Assembly (NCBI RefSeq): GCF_900117445.1
Contig: NZ_FPEJ01000006.1
Coordinates: 1 to 64,000 of the forward strand
Direction of reading: 5' to 3'
Origin: Hyphomicrobium sp. NDB2Meth4
GTDB taxonomy: Bacteria > Pseudomonadota > Alphaproteobacteria > Rhizobiales > Hyphomicrobiaceae
Length of the DNA: 64,000 nucleotides
Under the pieces are notes generated by a model. It saw only the letters and a list, made by a program, of their open reading frames with translations. It had not been told where the DNA came from and searched no databases. The position numbers and the translations under genes are program-made. Positions 54,675 to 63,199 of the stretch are shown piece after piece. Position 1 is the stretch's first letter, and every line of letters starts with the position of its first letter.

Positions 54675-55453
54675 GCTACGTGCCGCTGAGCTATCTCGAC
54701 CTGGTGCTGGCAGCGACGCTGCTGATCGCCAACGGTGCGATCTCGTGGGCGTTCCGGCTCGGGCTGGAAAAGAGCATCGCCATCGCGGCGGTGCGCATGG
54801 TGATCCAGCTGGCGCTGATCGGCATCGTGCTGAAGCTCATCTTCGCGCAGACGTCGCCAGTGTGGACCGCCGGGTTTGCGGTGATCATGGTCGCGGCGGC
54901 GACGCTGGAGATCGCGGGTCGGCTCAATGGGCAGCTTCCCACCTGGCCGTTGATGGGACTGAGCGGGGCGACGCTGCTGTTCGTCGGCACGTTCGTGACG
55001 ATCTTCGGTGTCGGCTTCGTCATTACGCCGACACCCTGGTACGGGGCGCGCTACATTCTGCCGATCCTGGGCATGGTGATGGGAAATACGATGACGGCCG
55101 TTGCGCTCGTGCTGGACAGCCTGAGCGAGGCGGCACGGCGCGAACGTGGTGCCATCGAGGCTCGCCTGGCACTTGGAGCAACGCGGTTCGAAGCGCTCTC
55201 GGGGCCGCTTCGATCGGCTTTGCGCACGGGCATGATGCCTATGCTCAACTCGATGGCGACAACGGGCATCGTGGCGCTACCCGGTATGATGACCGGTCAG
55301 ATCATTGCCGGGGCCGATCCCATCGGGGCAGCTAAATATCAGGTGCTGATCATGTTCCTGATCGCGGGGGCAACGGCACTTGCATCGCTGCTGGCGGCGG
55401 TCGGAGGCGTCATGCTGCTGACTGACGCCCGCCACCGGCTGCGGCTGATGTGA
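54671..55453 (+). CDS. fetB: ABC transporter permease, FetB/YbbM-like (UPF0014)
   Basis: Membrane subunit of the FetAB exporter: 260 residues, about seven transmembrane helices, with AVRMVIQLALIGIVLKLIF, ARYILPILGMVMGNTMTAVA and the UPF0014 segment LALGATRFEALSGPLRSALR, then GMMTGQIIAGADPIGAAKYQ. Together with the preceding ATPase it forms a two-gene operon with translational overlap. Confidence 0.9.
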   Translation: MSYVPLSYLDLVLAATLLIANGAISWAFRLGLEKSIAIAAVRMVIQLALIGIVLKLIFAQTSPVWTAGFAVIMVAAATLEIAGRLNGQLPTWPLMGLSGATLLFVGTFVTIFGVGFVITPTPWYGARYILPILGMVMGNTMTAVALVLDSLSEAARRERGAIEARLALGATRFEALSGPLRSALRTGMMPMLNSMATTGIVALPGMMTGQIIAGADPIGAAKYQVLIMFLIAGATALASLLAAVGGVMLLTDARHRLRLM

Positions 55454-55472
55454 CGCCGTACCCTTAAGCGAT

Positions 55473-55497
55473 AACGCCCGCGACGAGCGCGGGCGTT
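55473..55497. terminator. Convergent hairpin after fetB
   Basis: A perfect 10-bp stem, AACGCCCGCG-ACGAG-CGCGGGCGTT, between the fetB stop and the convergent gene at 55522. No T tract on either strand. Confidence 0.55.
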
Positions 55498-55521
55498 GGA
55501 TCGTTCACCGAGGCCGGCAGC

Positions 55522-56448
55522 TTATTCAGCGTGCGCCGGCTGAGAGCCCGATGCGTGATTGAGCGGGGGCACCGTTGCGCCGCGCTTGCTAGCGGCGCTG
55601 GCGGCGACTGCTGCTGCAGCGGCTTCCTTGGCAGCGTTGGCAGCGGTCTCGGCAGCCTGAGCTGCGCGCTCTGCGGCAGCTGCGGCTGAGGCGGCTGCAG
55701 CTGCGGCGGCAGCGCGGTCGGGCTCGGGAGCGACGGCCGTGGCCCGACGCTGATCTTGCGGCGCAAAGTTCTGACCGGCCTGGAGAGCACCCGTCTCGAC
55801 GACGGCGCCCGTCGTTGCAGGGGCGGCAGGCGCTGCTGCCTGGCTGGGAGCGGGCTGTGCCGCAGGAGGAGCGGTATGGACGGCGGGTGCGGCTGCGGGC
55901 GTTTCGGCCGGAGCGGCGATGTGCTCGACAGGCGTGGTCGGTGCCGCCTCGACCGCAGCGGTATCTGCGGCAGGGGCGTCGGTGGAGACATCGGCTTCAG
56001 CCGCGGCGGCATCTGCGCTGGCTGGCGCTGCTGCCTGATGCGTGGCGGTGCCGAGCGCTTCGGCCTTGCGCACAGGCGCCGGCGGTGCGCCCGTCGGAGA
56101 CTCCTCAGCGGGGGCCGCAGCGGACTGGCTGCCAAGCTTCTTGGCGTCGGGTCCCCAGCACACTGTCGCCGAAGCGGTGCAGGTGTGCTCGTCGAAGAGG
56201 ATCACGTCGAGGAACAGCTCGCAGCTCACCGTCTTCTTGCCGGTGGAGTAGTCAGTGACGCCGTTCTTTGCAGCCCACTCGGTGATGTGCTTGTCGAGTA
56301 GGTTTTTGGCGTCGTTGGTCGGGCCGTCCTTGCCGTAGTCGTTGACCGTGAAGCCAAACTTCTTGCAGGCGGCGTTCGCAGGCACCGCGAACGCGGCGAC
56401 TGTCCCAAGCAGCACTGACGCGAAGGCGATTGTTGGCGTAGCGCGCAT
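55522..56448 (-). CDS. Secreted Ala/Pro-rich protein with cysteine-containing N-terminal domain, 308 aa
   Basis: The signal peptide (MRATPTIAFASVLLGTVAAF up to ANAA) precedes a folded domain of about 90 residues with KKFGFTVNDYGKDGPTNDAK, TVSCELFLDVILFDEHTC and ATVCWGPD (three cysteines). The rest is low-complexity Ala/Pro/Thr with a long Ala-rich helix (about 245-290). The N-terminal domain resembles an unnamed conserved domain of alphaproteobacterial exported proteins. ATG 56448 is chosen because the signal peptide starts there; an upstream in-frame start at 56541 would hide it. Confidence 0.65.
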   Translation of the reverse strand: MRATPTIAFASVLLGTVAAFAVPANAACKKFGFTVNDYGKDGPTNDAKNLLDKHITEWAAKNGVTDYSTGKKTVSCELFLDVILFDEHTCTASATVCWGPDAKKLGSQSAAAPAEESPTGAPPAPVRKAEALGTATHQAAAPASADAAAAEADVSTDAPAADTAAVEAAPTTPVEHIAAPAETPAAAPAVHTAPPAAQPAPSQAAAPAAPATTGAVVETGALQAGQNFAPQDQRRATAVAPEPDRAAAAAAAASAAAAAERAAQAAETAANAAKEAAAAAVAASAASKRGATVPPLNHASGSQPAHAE

Positions 56449-56586
56449 TGTCGTAATCCCCCGTCGGCGCGGACTAAACGTCCAGATCCTCAAAGCCTTA
56501 TAAAGGGGCACTTTGCCCCTGCCTAGGCGTCGAGCTTGCAAAGCTGTGCAGGAGAAAGATAGCGCAATCGCGGCGACGCAAATGCC

Positions 56587-56922
56587 TCAGTTCATGTAGG
56601 GTGAATCGCCGCCGTTCCGGCCGATACCCGAATCAAAGAAGAAGCCGCTGTCGAACGGGCCGCCCGGCGACTGCTTGTTGATCGAGGGGTCGATGTAACC
56701 GCCATAGAGGGCGAAGTAGCGGGCGATCTCCGCAGGCGAGGCGCCCTGCTCGACGGCGTACGTACGGCCGTCCTTGCGACGCACCGTTTTCTTCTTCTTT
56801 TTCTGCACGCTCTCGTCAGCGTAGGCGCCCGAGGCGATATAGTCGCCAGCGCCAACCAGGGTGGCGAGCGTCAGGAGGCCGGCCGCGGCGACGATCCCGG
56901 TGCAAACGCGAAAGAGGCTCAT
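56587..56922 (-). CDS. Secreted or membrane-anchored small protein, 111 aa
   Basis: An N-terminal hydrophobic segment (about 5-30), then a basic stretch (QKKKKKTVRRKDGR) and a C-terminal Gly/Phe-rich tail (GGPFDSGFFFDSGIG). AGGACAGGACA precedes the ATG at 56922. Not recognised. Expected to be attached to or exported across the inner membrane. Confidence 0.6.
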   Translation of the reverse strand: MSLFRVCTGIVAAAGLLTLATLVGAGDYIASGAYADESVQKKKKKTVRRKDGRTYAVEQGASPAEIARYFALYGGYIDPSINKQSPGGPFDSGFFFDSGIGRNGGDSPYMN

Positions 56923-57176
56923 TGTCCTGTCCTTGTATATTCCAACCACCCCGAATGTAGGGCCGGAGGATAACGGAAAACGCCGTTCTGGCGTGTGAAA
57001 GTCCGTGCCGTTCAGCTTTTTGCCGAGCCCTGTCACCCGCTAACCACGCTCGACCCGAGGTGGCCCAGCCGCCGAAGCGCCGGTCTCCCGGCACTTCAGG
57101 GCATTATCGCGCTGAGCCACCAGCGAATGGTTAACGAAGACAGTTAAATTGTGCCGATTTGGGCTTGCGGCAAGCC

Positions 57177-57476
57177 TCAGCCGGTCTTGCAGATGGTCGA
57201 GGTGCCCACGCAGTTGTAGCCGAGGCCGCCGGGCTTGCACTTATAGGCCGGCGTGCTGACGCGATAACCCGGCGTGGAACCTGAGGCCATGAAAGCGGCC
57301 CATACGCCCCAATCGAACGATTGGAGAATGGCTTCCTTCACCTGAAACTTGGCGCCATCCATGCTGGGCGCGGTGCCGGACGCGGTTTTCTTGAAGCACT
57401 TCGCCTCGGCATCGCCAGCAAAGCCGGCAAACACCAAAGTGGCGGCAACAGCGGCCGCCCCGATCGACTTCATCAT
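57177..57476 (-). CDS. Small secreted hypothetical protein, 99 aa
   Basis: The signal peptide (MKSIGAAAVAATLVFAGFAG up to AEA) is followed by KCFKKTASGT and a domain with four cysteines (KC, YKC, NCVG, TICKTG). Conserved in style with other alphaproteobacterial exported proteins, but no family is recognised. GGGGAGCTCAGA precedes the start at 57476 (M43 of the longer frame). Confidence 0.6.
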   Translation of the reverse strand: MMKSIGAAAVAATLVFAGFAGDAEAKCFKKTASGTAPSMDGAKFQVKEAILQSFDWGVWAAFMASGSTPGYRVSTPAYKCKPGGLGYNCVGTSTICKTG

Positions 57477-57638
57477 TCTGAGCTCCCCGGACAACGGTAG
57501 ATACAATAGAGGGGGAGATTGCCGCAGACGCGGTCGCTTGCCCATCGCCGAGCGCTCGTCAGCTGAAAAAATGAGGGGATCGTTGCGGCGGGGTGACGCC
57601 ACGCGGCAGGGGTCCGCATGGCGCCGGGTGTCGTCACG

Positions 57639-57851
57639 TCAGGACGACTGGAGATTCACGGCCTTTGGGCCCTTGCCGCGCTTGTCAGGCTCGGTTTCGA
57701 AAGAGATGCGCGCGCCTTCGTCGAGATTGGATATGCCCGCGCGCTCGACCGCAGTCACATGCACGAACACGTCCTTGCCGCCATCGTCGGGCTTGATGAA
57801 GCCATAACCCTTCTGGGCGTTGTAGAATTTGACGGTACCGCTCTGGCGCAT
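57639..57851 (-). CDS. Cold-shock protein (CspA family), 70 aa
   Basis: Small RNA-chaperone OB-fold protein: GTVKFYNAQKGYGFIKPDDG with RNP1 (KGYGFI) and DVFVHVTAVERAG with RNP2 (VFVHV). 70 residues, the usual length. ATG 57851 has GGAGAATTCGCG upstream. Several paralogues are common in the order; whether this one is cold-induced cannot be told. Confidence 0.93.
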   Translation of the reverse strand: MRQSGTVKFYNAQKGYGFIKPDDGGKDVFVHVTAVERAGISNLDEGARISFETEPDKRGKGPKAVNLQSS

Positions 57852-58066
57852 CGCGAATTCTCCTAACGTGCGCAATCAATGAAAACGGCGCGGCTCAGCA
57901 GAGACCGCACCGGGGGGAAGCTCGGGAAACTGTTCGCAATGCGGGGGGAAATGTCAGTGAGCACGACATGCGCGCCATAATCTCAAAGCTACTCTAAGTC
58001 TCCGCCGGGACGATTGCTTGCCCGAGCCGGGAAAGTATCGAGGAAAACCATCTGCGACGCAACACC
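57852..58066. other. Intergenic region upstream of the cold-shock gene
   Basis: About 215 bases separating the cold-shock gene start from the rlmJ 3' end. It should hold the csp promoter and leader. No structured leader was confidently identified by eye. Confidence 0.4.
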
Positions 58067-58942
58067 TCACTCAACTGACTTGACGCCGCCCGGATCCTCG
58101 TTTCCCAAATTTTCAATGCGGAACCCGCCACCCTTCGCCTGCTGCAGTACGCGCGCAAGCTCGGGCAGCAACGCCTTCATCTTGGCGGCGAGCGTGAATG
58201 GTCCATTGATGACGATGAGACCGGCGCCGTTCAGGCGGGTCTCGTCCTCGGGATCGCGGATCGTCAACTCGTAGGCTGTCGCTTTCGGCAGGCCAAGTTC
58301 GGCGACCTTCTTGCGGAAGGCAGTGACGGGCCGCTGCTCCTTGATCGGGTACCACAGAAGGTAAGTGCCGCCTGCAAAACGGCGGACGCCCTCCTTCAGC
58401 GCTGTGATCAACCGGTCCAGTTCGCCGGGTTGCTCGAACGCGGGGTCGATCAGCACCACGCCGCGACGCTCGGGCGGGGGCAGCAGAGCTTTCACTGCCG
58501 TCCAGGCATCGAGCGACATCACTTTGACCTGCGGGTCGTGCGCGAAGAGCCGGTTCAGCGCCTTATGGTCCTCGGGATGCAGTTCGTTGACGACGAGGCG
58601 ATCGTCGGCACGCATCAATTCGCGCGCGATCAGCGGGCTGCCGGGATAGCGGATGACGGCGTCCGCGGGATTTAACTGGCGGACCACCGACAAGTAAGGA
58701 GCGAGAAGCTGCTCGACTTCGGGCGAGAGCTTTGCATCGAGAACGCGGCCGATGCCTTCGCGCCATTCACCCGTCTTCTGTGCCTCGATGGAAGCGAGGT
58801 CGTAAACGCCGATGCCAGCGTGCGTGTCGATGATGCGGAACGGCGCGGGCTTCAGCTTCATGTGCTCGATGACGAGCGCGAGCGTCGCGTGCTTGACGAC
58901 GTCGGCGAAGTTTCCGGCGTGGTAGGCGTGTCGGTAATTCAT
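58067..58942 (-). CDS. rlmJ: 23S rRNA (adenine-2030-N6)-methyltransferase RlmJ
   Basis: S-adenosylmethionine-dependent methyltransferase that modifies A2030 of 23S rRNA. MNYRHAYHAGNFADVVKHAT and FRIIDTHAGIGVYDL match the family start and SAM site; YPGSPLIARELMRADD follows. The catalytic motif reads DPAFE instead of DPPYE (LIDPAFEQPGEL), a substitution seen in some relatives but worth noting. 291 residues. Confidence 0.93.
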   Translation of the reverse strand: MNYRHAYHAGNFADVVKHATLALVIEHMKLKPAPFRIIDTHAGIGVYDLASIEAQKTGEWREGIGRVLDAKLSPEVEQLLAPYLSVVRQLNPADAVIRYPGSPLIARELMRADDRLVVNELHPEDHKALNRLFAHDPQVKVMSLDAWTAVKALLPPPERRGVVLIDPAFEQPGELDRLITALKEGVRRFAGGTYLLWYPIKEQRPVTAFRKKVAELGLPKATAYELTIRDPEDETRLNGAGLIVINGPFTLAAKMKALLPELARVLQQAKGGGFRIENLGNEDPGGVKSVE

Positions 58943-58983
58943 GGACAGCGATCAGCGCGCCGGGCCGCGCGGTGTCAAGGGAT

Positions 58984-59008
58984 GCCCCAGCAGGCGGGGC
59001 GCTTTTTT
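58984..59008 (+). terminator. Possible intrinsic terminator (plus strand)
   Basis: GCCCC-AGCAGGC-GGGGC followed by GC and six T. The stem is only 5 bp, so efficiency is uncertain. It lies upstream of the small-RNA candidate and could insulate it. Confidence 0.45.
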
Positions 59009-59163
59009 CCGCGCCTGTTCCGCCGGGAACGGCGCGGGGGGAGGATCAGGGCGATGATGCGTTCATGAGAGGCACTTACGGCCCACCCGCCGGACGGGCT
59101 TCTCGGGATCGCTCCACCTCCTCCAAACTTTGAACCCCGCCACCCCCGCGGGGTTCTTTTTTT
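59009..59163 (+). ncRNA. Candidate small RNA ending at a strong terminator
   Basis: A gene-free stretch that ends in a 9-bp perfect stem GAACCCCGC/GCGGGGTTC (59132-59140 and 59148-59156) followed by seven T (59157-59163). No plus-strand coding gene precedes it; neighbours rlmJ and holC are on the minus strand. Before the stem there is CTCCACCTCCTCC (59112-59124), a CU-rich, anti-Shine-Dalgarno-like patch of the kind found in base-pairing small RNAs of Hyphomicrobiales. The 5' end is unknown; the start given is only the limit set by the upstream hairpin. Confidence 0.5.
59132..59163 (+). terminator. Strong intrinsic terminator (plus strand)
   Basis: Perfect 9-bp GC-rich stem with a CACCCCC loop and a run of seven T. 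The minus strand has no T run, so it acts on plus-strand transcription. Confidence 0.8.
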
Positions 59164-59191
59164 GGAAGGTGGCAAGTGCTGGTTCGCACCT

Positions 59192-59665
59192 CTACGCCTT
59201 GCGTTCCCATTTTCCGGAGGCGCTCTGCTGCCAGTAGGTCACTGGACAGCCGGCACCCTTAGCGGCGGTCCATTGCGAGCGCGCGGTTTTCACGGCGTCG
59301 GTATCGTTGCCATCGAACAGATAGACGATGCGAATGAAGCCGGTGAAGGCTTCGGCCTCGGCGCCGTCGACAAGAAAGCGCACTCCAGCCCCGTTCGGTG
59401 TTTCCCCTGTCGTCGTCAGATAGACTGGCTGCTCGGCGGCAAAGCCGTCCTTGGCGGAGCCGTGGGCGAGGAAGCTATCGTCCTTGTAGGTCCACAGTGC
59501 CTGATCGATAACGGCGAGCCGCTCTTGCGACCCGGACTGAATGACGGCGCGCCATCCACGCTCGAGCGTCTTCTCGACGAGACTCGGCAGCACCTTCTCG
59601 AGCGTCTGCTGCTCGAGATGGTAGAAAAGGACTTCGGTCGGCGAGGATGATGAGGGCGATGTCAT
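59192..59665 (-). CDS. holC: DNA polymerase III chi subunit HolC
   Basis: Clamp-loader accessory subunit linking polymerase III to SSB. EVLFYHLEQQTLEKVLPSLV and GWRAVIQSGSQERLAVIDQA are the conserved N-terminal blocks; LWTYKDDSFLAHG and RIVYLFDGNDTDAVKTAR follow. 157 residues from ATG 59665. Ends just before the terminator region on the other strand. Confidence 0.88.
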   Translation of the reverse strand: MTSPSSSSPTEVLFYHLEQQTLEKVLPSLVEKTLERGWRAVIQSGSQERLAVIDQALWTYKDDSFLAHGSAKDGFAAEQPVYLTTTGETPNGAGVRFLVDGAEAEAFTGFIRIVYLFDGNDTDAVKTARSQWTAAKGAGCPVTYWQQSASGKWERKA

Positions 59666-59920
59666 GCGGGAATTATACCCGCTCTCCGACGCGATGCACG
59701 CTCGCGTGATGGAGCCGTCGTAGATGCTGCAGCGCAAAGACAATTGACCCTTGCGCTGCCCTATTGGCTTACCTACTTATCGGGGTCCGGAGCGGCGCCA
59801 GACGTGCGGCTGTCGTCCGTGCGGGCGGTGGAGCTAGCGGCATCTTCGGGTTCGCCGCTACTCCCGCCCGCTGCATTCCCCTCTCAGGTTCGGCCCTCTC
59901 AGGCCCGACGGACTGAGCGC

Positions 59921-60214
59921 TTACTTCTTGATGCTGGTCAGATAGCGCTTGGGCACTTCGCCTGCGGCGACCAGCGCGTCGATGCAACGGCGCGAAAGCG
60001 AACGGCGGGAAGCCATCATGCAGCTACGCAGCTCGGGCGTGCCGATCGAGTACTTGGCGCAGTGACGATAGTAGTCGCGCTCACAGGCAGAGTTGACGCG
60101 TGAAGAGTAGGCATTCGCCGCCGAACCAAATGCAATCGCGAAAAGCGCAGCACCACCGGCCAGAGCGGCAACGCGAACCACCGGGCGCACCCGGCTGTCA
60201 GAGCACATCTGCAT
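59921..60214 (-). CDS. Secreted cysteine-containing protein, 97 aa
   Basis: A basic N terminus, hydrophobic signal (about 14-35) and a mature part with NSACERDYYRHCAKYSIG and [20 protein letters not shown]. It resembles the cysteine-rich repeat pattern (CxxDYxxxC) also seen in the protein at 24470-24733. Function unknown; exported by inference. Confidence 0.7.
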   Translation of the reverse strand: MQMCSDSRVRPVVRVAALAGGAALFAIAFGSAANAYSSRVNSACERDYYRHCAKYSIGTPELRSCMMASRRSLSRRCIDALVAAGEVPKRYLTSIKK

Positions 60215-60353
60215 ATATCTGATTTCTCTTTAGAGCTTCCCCCGAGCCGCAGCCCGCAAACCCGGATTCCCGCCACGAGTTTGCGAATCCAGAGTAGCGC
60301 AAGCAACGATTCGAAGCCAGTGACAGACATGCCGCGACAGCGGAAAAATGCCC

Positions 60354-61715
60354 TCAGCTCTTATGCTTAGCGTACGGATTATCGCCCTTGCGCAAGTTCA
60401 GGCGCAAAGGGACGCCCGGCAGTTTGAATGCTTCGCGCAAGCTGTTTGTCAGGTAACGCAAGTATGACTTCGGCAGCTCTTCCGGCCGCGAGCAAAAGGC
60501 AACGAACGTCGGCGGGCGCGTCGACGGCTGCGTGATGTAGCGGATCTTTATCCGGCGTCCGGCGGCAGCAGGCGGCGCGTGACGGGCCAGAGCCTCTTGA
60601 AGCCAGCGATTGAGATCGGGCGTCGGCACGCGACGGTTCCAGATGTCGTAGGCTTCCAGCACTGCTTTCGACAAACGGTCAATGCCCCGTCCGCTGAGAG
60701 CGGAGATCGGGACAAGCGCAACGCCAGACACCTGAGCGAGACGTTCGGCAAGCGTCTCACGCAGATCCTTCAGCGCTCTCTGCTTGTCCTCGACGAGATC
60801 CCACTTGTTGACGGCAATGACGAGCGCGCGGCCTTCCTCGGTGACGAGGTCGCCGATGGTCAGGTCCTGATGCTCGAACGGGCGCTCGGCGTCGATGAGA
60901 AGAACAACGACCTCGGCGAAGCGGATGGCGCGGATGGCGTCGGAGGCGCTGAGCTTTTCGGCAAGCTCATTGATCTTGGCCTTGCGCCGGAGCCCTGCCG
61001 TATCGAACAGGCGCACCCTTCGGCCCGACCATTCGAGGTCGCTCGGCACGCTGTCGCGCGTCAGGCCCGGCTCGGGGCCGGTGATCATGCGGTCCTCGCC
61101 GAGGAACGCGTTGACCAGCGTAGACTTGCCAGCGTTCGGGCGGCCGACGATGGCAACCCGGATCGGCCGCGAGGTCGCGCTCTCCTCAACGGCACTGGCC
61201 GCCGTCTCCTTGAGACCGAGCGCCGATAGCATCTCGACGATCAGATCGCCGAGGCCTTCACCGTGCTCGGCCGAGATCGCCGTCGGCTCGCCGAAGCCGA
61301 GTTCGAAGGCGGCGTAGAAACCAGCTTCGCCGGCGCGGCCTTCGCTCTTGTTGGCGACGAGGATCACCGGACGGCCGGAGGCTCGGACGATGCGCGCGAA
61401 AGACTTGTCGTCGGGCGTGATGCCGTCGCGTGCATCGACGACGAAGAGGATGAGATCGGCGGTGCCGATGGCGGCTTCGCTCTGCTGGCGCATGCGCTCG
61501 GCGATGGACCCGCGCTTTGCCTGCTCGAGACCGGCGGTGTCGACGATGGTGACGGGATGGCCGCCGAGATCGGCTTCTCCCTCGCGGCGGTCGCGCGTCA
61601 GCCCCGGCATGTCGGAGACGAGCGCGGTGCGCCTGCCGGTCAACCGGTTGAACAGCGTCGATTTGCCGACGTTGGGGCGGCCAATAATGGCGATGACAGG
61701 GAGGGCGGTGGACAT
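60354..61715 (-). CDS. der: Ribosome-biogenesis GTPase Der (EngA)
   Basis: Essential double-GTPase that acts in 50S subunit assembly. Two G domains are visible: GRPNVGKST at 12-20 with DTAGLEQ, and GRPNAGKST at about 190-198 with DTAGLRRKAK; NKWDLVEDK is the second G4 motif. A KH-like C-terminal domain (about 355-453) carries IKIRYITQPSTRPPTFVAF. 453 residues, normal. It is preceded by bamB and yfgM in conserved order. Confidence 0.97.
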   Translation of the reverse strand: MSTALPVIAIIGRPNVGKSTLFNRLTGRRTALVSDMPGLTRDRREGEADLGGHPVTIVDTAGLEQAKRGSIAERMRQQSEAAIGTADLILFVVDARDGITPDDKSFARIVRASGRPVILVANKSEGRAGEAGFYAAFELGFGEPTAISAEHGEGLGDLIVEMLSALGLKETAASAVEESATSRPIRVAIVGRPNAGKSTLVNAFLGEDRMITGPEPGLTRDSVPSDLEWSGRRVRLFDTAGLRRKAKINELAEKLSASDAIRAIRFAEVVVLLIDAERPFEHQDLTIGDLVTEEGRALVIAVNKWDLVEDKQRALKDLRETLAERLAQVSGVALVPISALSGRGIDRLSKAVLEAYDIWNRRVPTPDLNRWLQEALARHAPPAAAGRRIKIRYITQPSTRPPTFVAFCSRPEELPKSYLRYLTNSLREAFKLPGVPLRLNLRKGDNPYAKHKS

Positions 61716-61809
61716 TCGGACGGGATCGACCAGCTACATTGAGCGGCGCTTATCGCGCATTCGCTGGCGTTAAGATAGCCATCCCCGCCGACTGATCGGT
61801 TAAGGGGGG

Positions 61810-63189
61810 TTAATTCAGGGCGATCAGCTTGGCGTCGTCGTTGAGGACGTACATGCGCCCCTGAGCCACGATGGGCGCGATATAGAAGGAGCCGCCAAGT
61901 TCCTTCTGGGTCACGACACGGCCGGTCGTCGCCTCGACGCCGACCAGGTTTCCGGCGGACGAGGTGAGCCACAGCGTCCCGCCAGCGAGGGTGGGGCCGG
62001 CCCAAGCGCCTTTGCCGGGGAGCTTTGCCGTCCACTGCGTCTTGCCGTCGTTGCGCGACAGAGCCATGAGCTGGCCCTGAGTATCGACGACGAACACGCT
62101 GCCGCCCGCGACCCACGGGGTCTGCGTTCCGGGCACGTTGATCGACCACAGACGCTCGCCGCTTTCGGCCTGCGTCGCGATCATGCGGCCGGCGTGGCCG
62201 ACGGCGAATACGGTGCCGTTGTCGATGGCGGGGCGTGCAGCATCACTCATTGAGGCGATCTGCGACGTGGTCCGGCTGCGGGCAAGGCTCTCGGTCCAGG
62301 CGGTCGTGCCGTCGGCGATGCGCAGGGCGACCAAGTCGCCGGACGGATAGGGTACGGCGACGATACCGGCGTCGACGGCTGGGCTGGCATTGTTGATGAG
62401 GCTCGCCTGCTGCGGCAGGCCGCGGACCGACCACAATTCACCGCCATCGGCTCCCGCCAGGCAGAAGAAGCGGCCATCGAGCGTGATGGCATAAACGCGA
62501 TCACCGACTGCCGTAGGCGACGAACGAACCGGGGCTTCGAGTTGCTTCTCCCAGATCGCCTTGCCGTTCTGGGGATCGACGGCGACGACATTGCCGTAGC
62601 CAGTCGCTGCATAGAGGCGGCCATTGTCGAATGCCAAGCCGCCGCCAAACCCGCCACCGCTGCTGCTGCCGCCGAGGCCGAGGGAGTACCAGCTTCCGCT
62701 GGATTCGCGTTTCGGCTTCAAGGACGTGCGCCAGGCGGCGTTGCCGTTGGTGGTCGAGAACGCAGCAACGGTGCCGTCGGCGTCGAGCGTGAAGATATAG
62801 CCGCCGTACACGACAGGGCGCGCGGTAAGGCGCCCACTGCTGCCGGAGCCGGTACCCACGTCAGCGGTCCAAACGACGTTGGTGCCGCCATTGTACGCCA
62901 GATTTCCGGGCGCGTTGCTCGGCTCGCCGCCGGGCTGAGCCCAGTTGTCGTTGACGCGGGGGGCGGGCAGCGTGATGGGGGCGAACGCGTCGGCGAGTTC
63001 ACCCGTTTCGACGCCGGGCTGCTGCATCACCGGGATACGCTTGCCGGGAAGCGCCACCTGCTTTTCAGCGAAGGGGTTGAGGCTGGAGATCTTGGGGAGC
63101 GAGGGTCCATCGCCAGCGCAGCCGGCTAGCGACGCGCCGATGCAAAGCGCGGCACCGATCAGCCCTGCCCCCTTCACCCGTCCCCTCAT
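61810..63189 (-). CDS. bamB: Outer-membrane assembly lipoprotein BamB-like, 459 aa
   Basis: Beta-propeller lipoprotein of the outer-membrane protein assembly (BAM) complex. The lipobox is ASLAGC with Cys24, so it is a lipoprotein. Residues about 100-459 hold repeated PQQ-type blades (YGNVVAVDPQNGKAIWEKQL, GDLVALRIADGTTAWTESLA, GQLMALSRNDGKTQWTAKLP). A Gly/Ser-rich insertion lies near residue 175-190. Gene order yfgM-bamB-der supports the assignment. Start ATG 63189. Confidence 0.88.
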   Translation of the reverse strand: MRGRVKGAGLIGAALCIGASLAGCAGDGPSLPKISSLNPFAEKQVALPGKRIPVMQQPGVETGELADAFAPITLPAPRVNDNWAQPGGEPSNAPGNLAYNGGTNVVWTADVGTGSGSSGRLTARPVVYGGYIFTLDADGTVAAFSTTNGNAAWRTSLKPKRESSGSWYSLGLGGSSSGGGFGGGLAFDNGRLYAATGYGNVVAVDPQNGKAIWEKQLEAPVRSSPTAVGDRVYAITLDGRFFCLAGADGGELWSVRGLPQQASLINNASPAVDAGIVAVPYPSGDLVALRIADGTTAWTESLARSRTTSQIASMSDAARPAIDNGTVFAVGHAGRMIATQAESGERLWSINVPGTQTPWVAGGSVFVVDTQGQLMALSRNDGKTQWTAKLPGKGAWAGPTLAGGTLWLTSSAGNLVGVEATTGRVVTQKELGGSFYIAPIVAQGRMYVLNDDAKLIALN

Positions 63190-63199
63190 ATCCCCCTAC

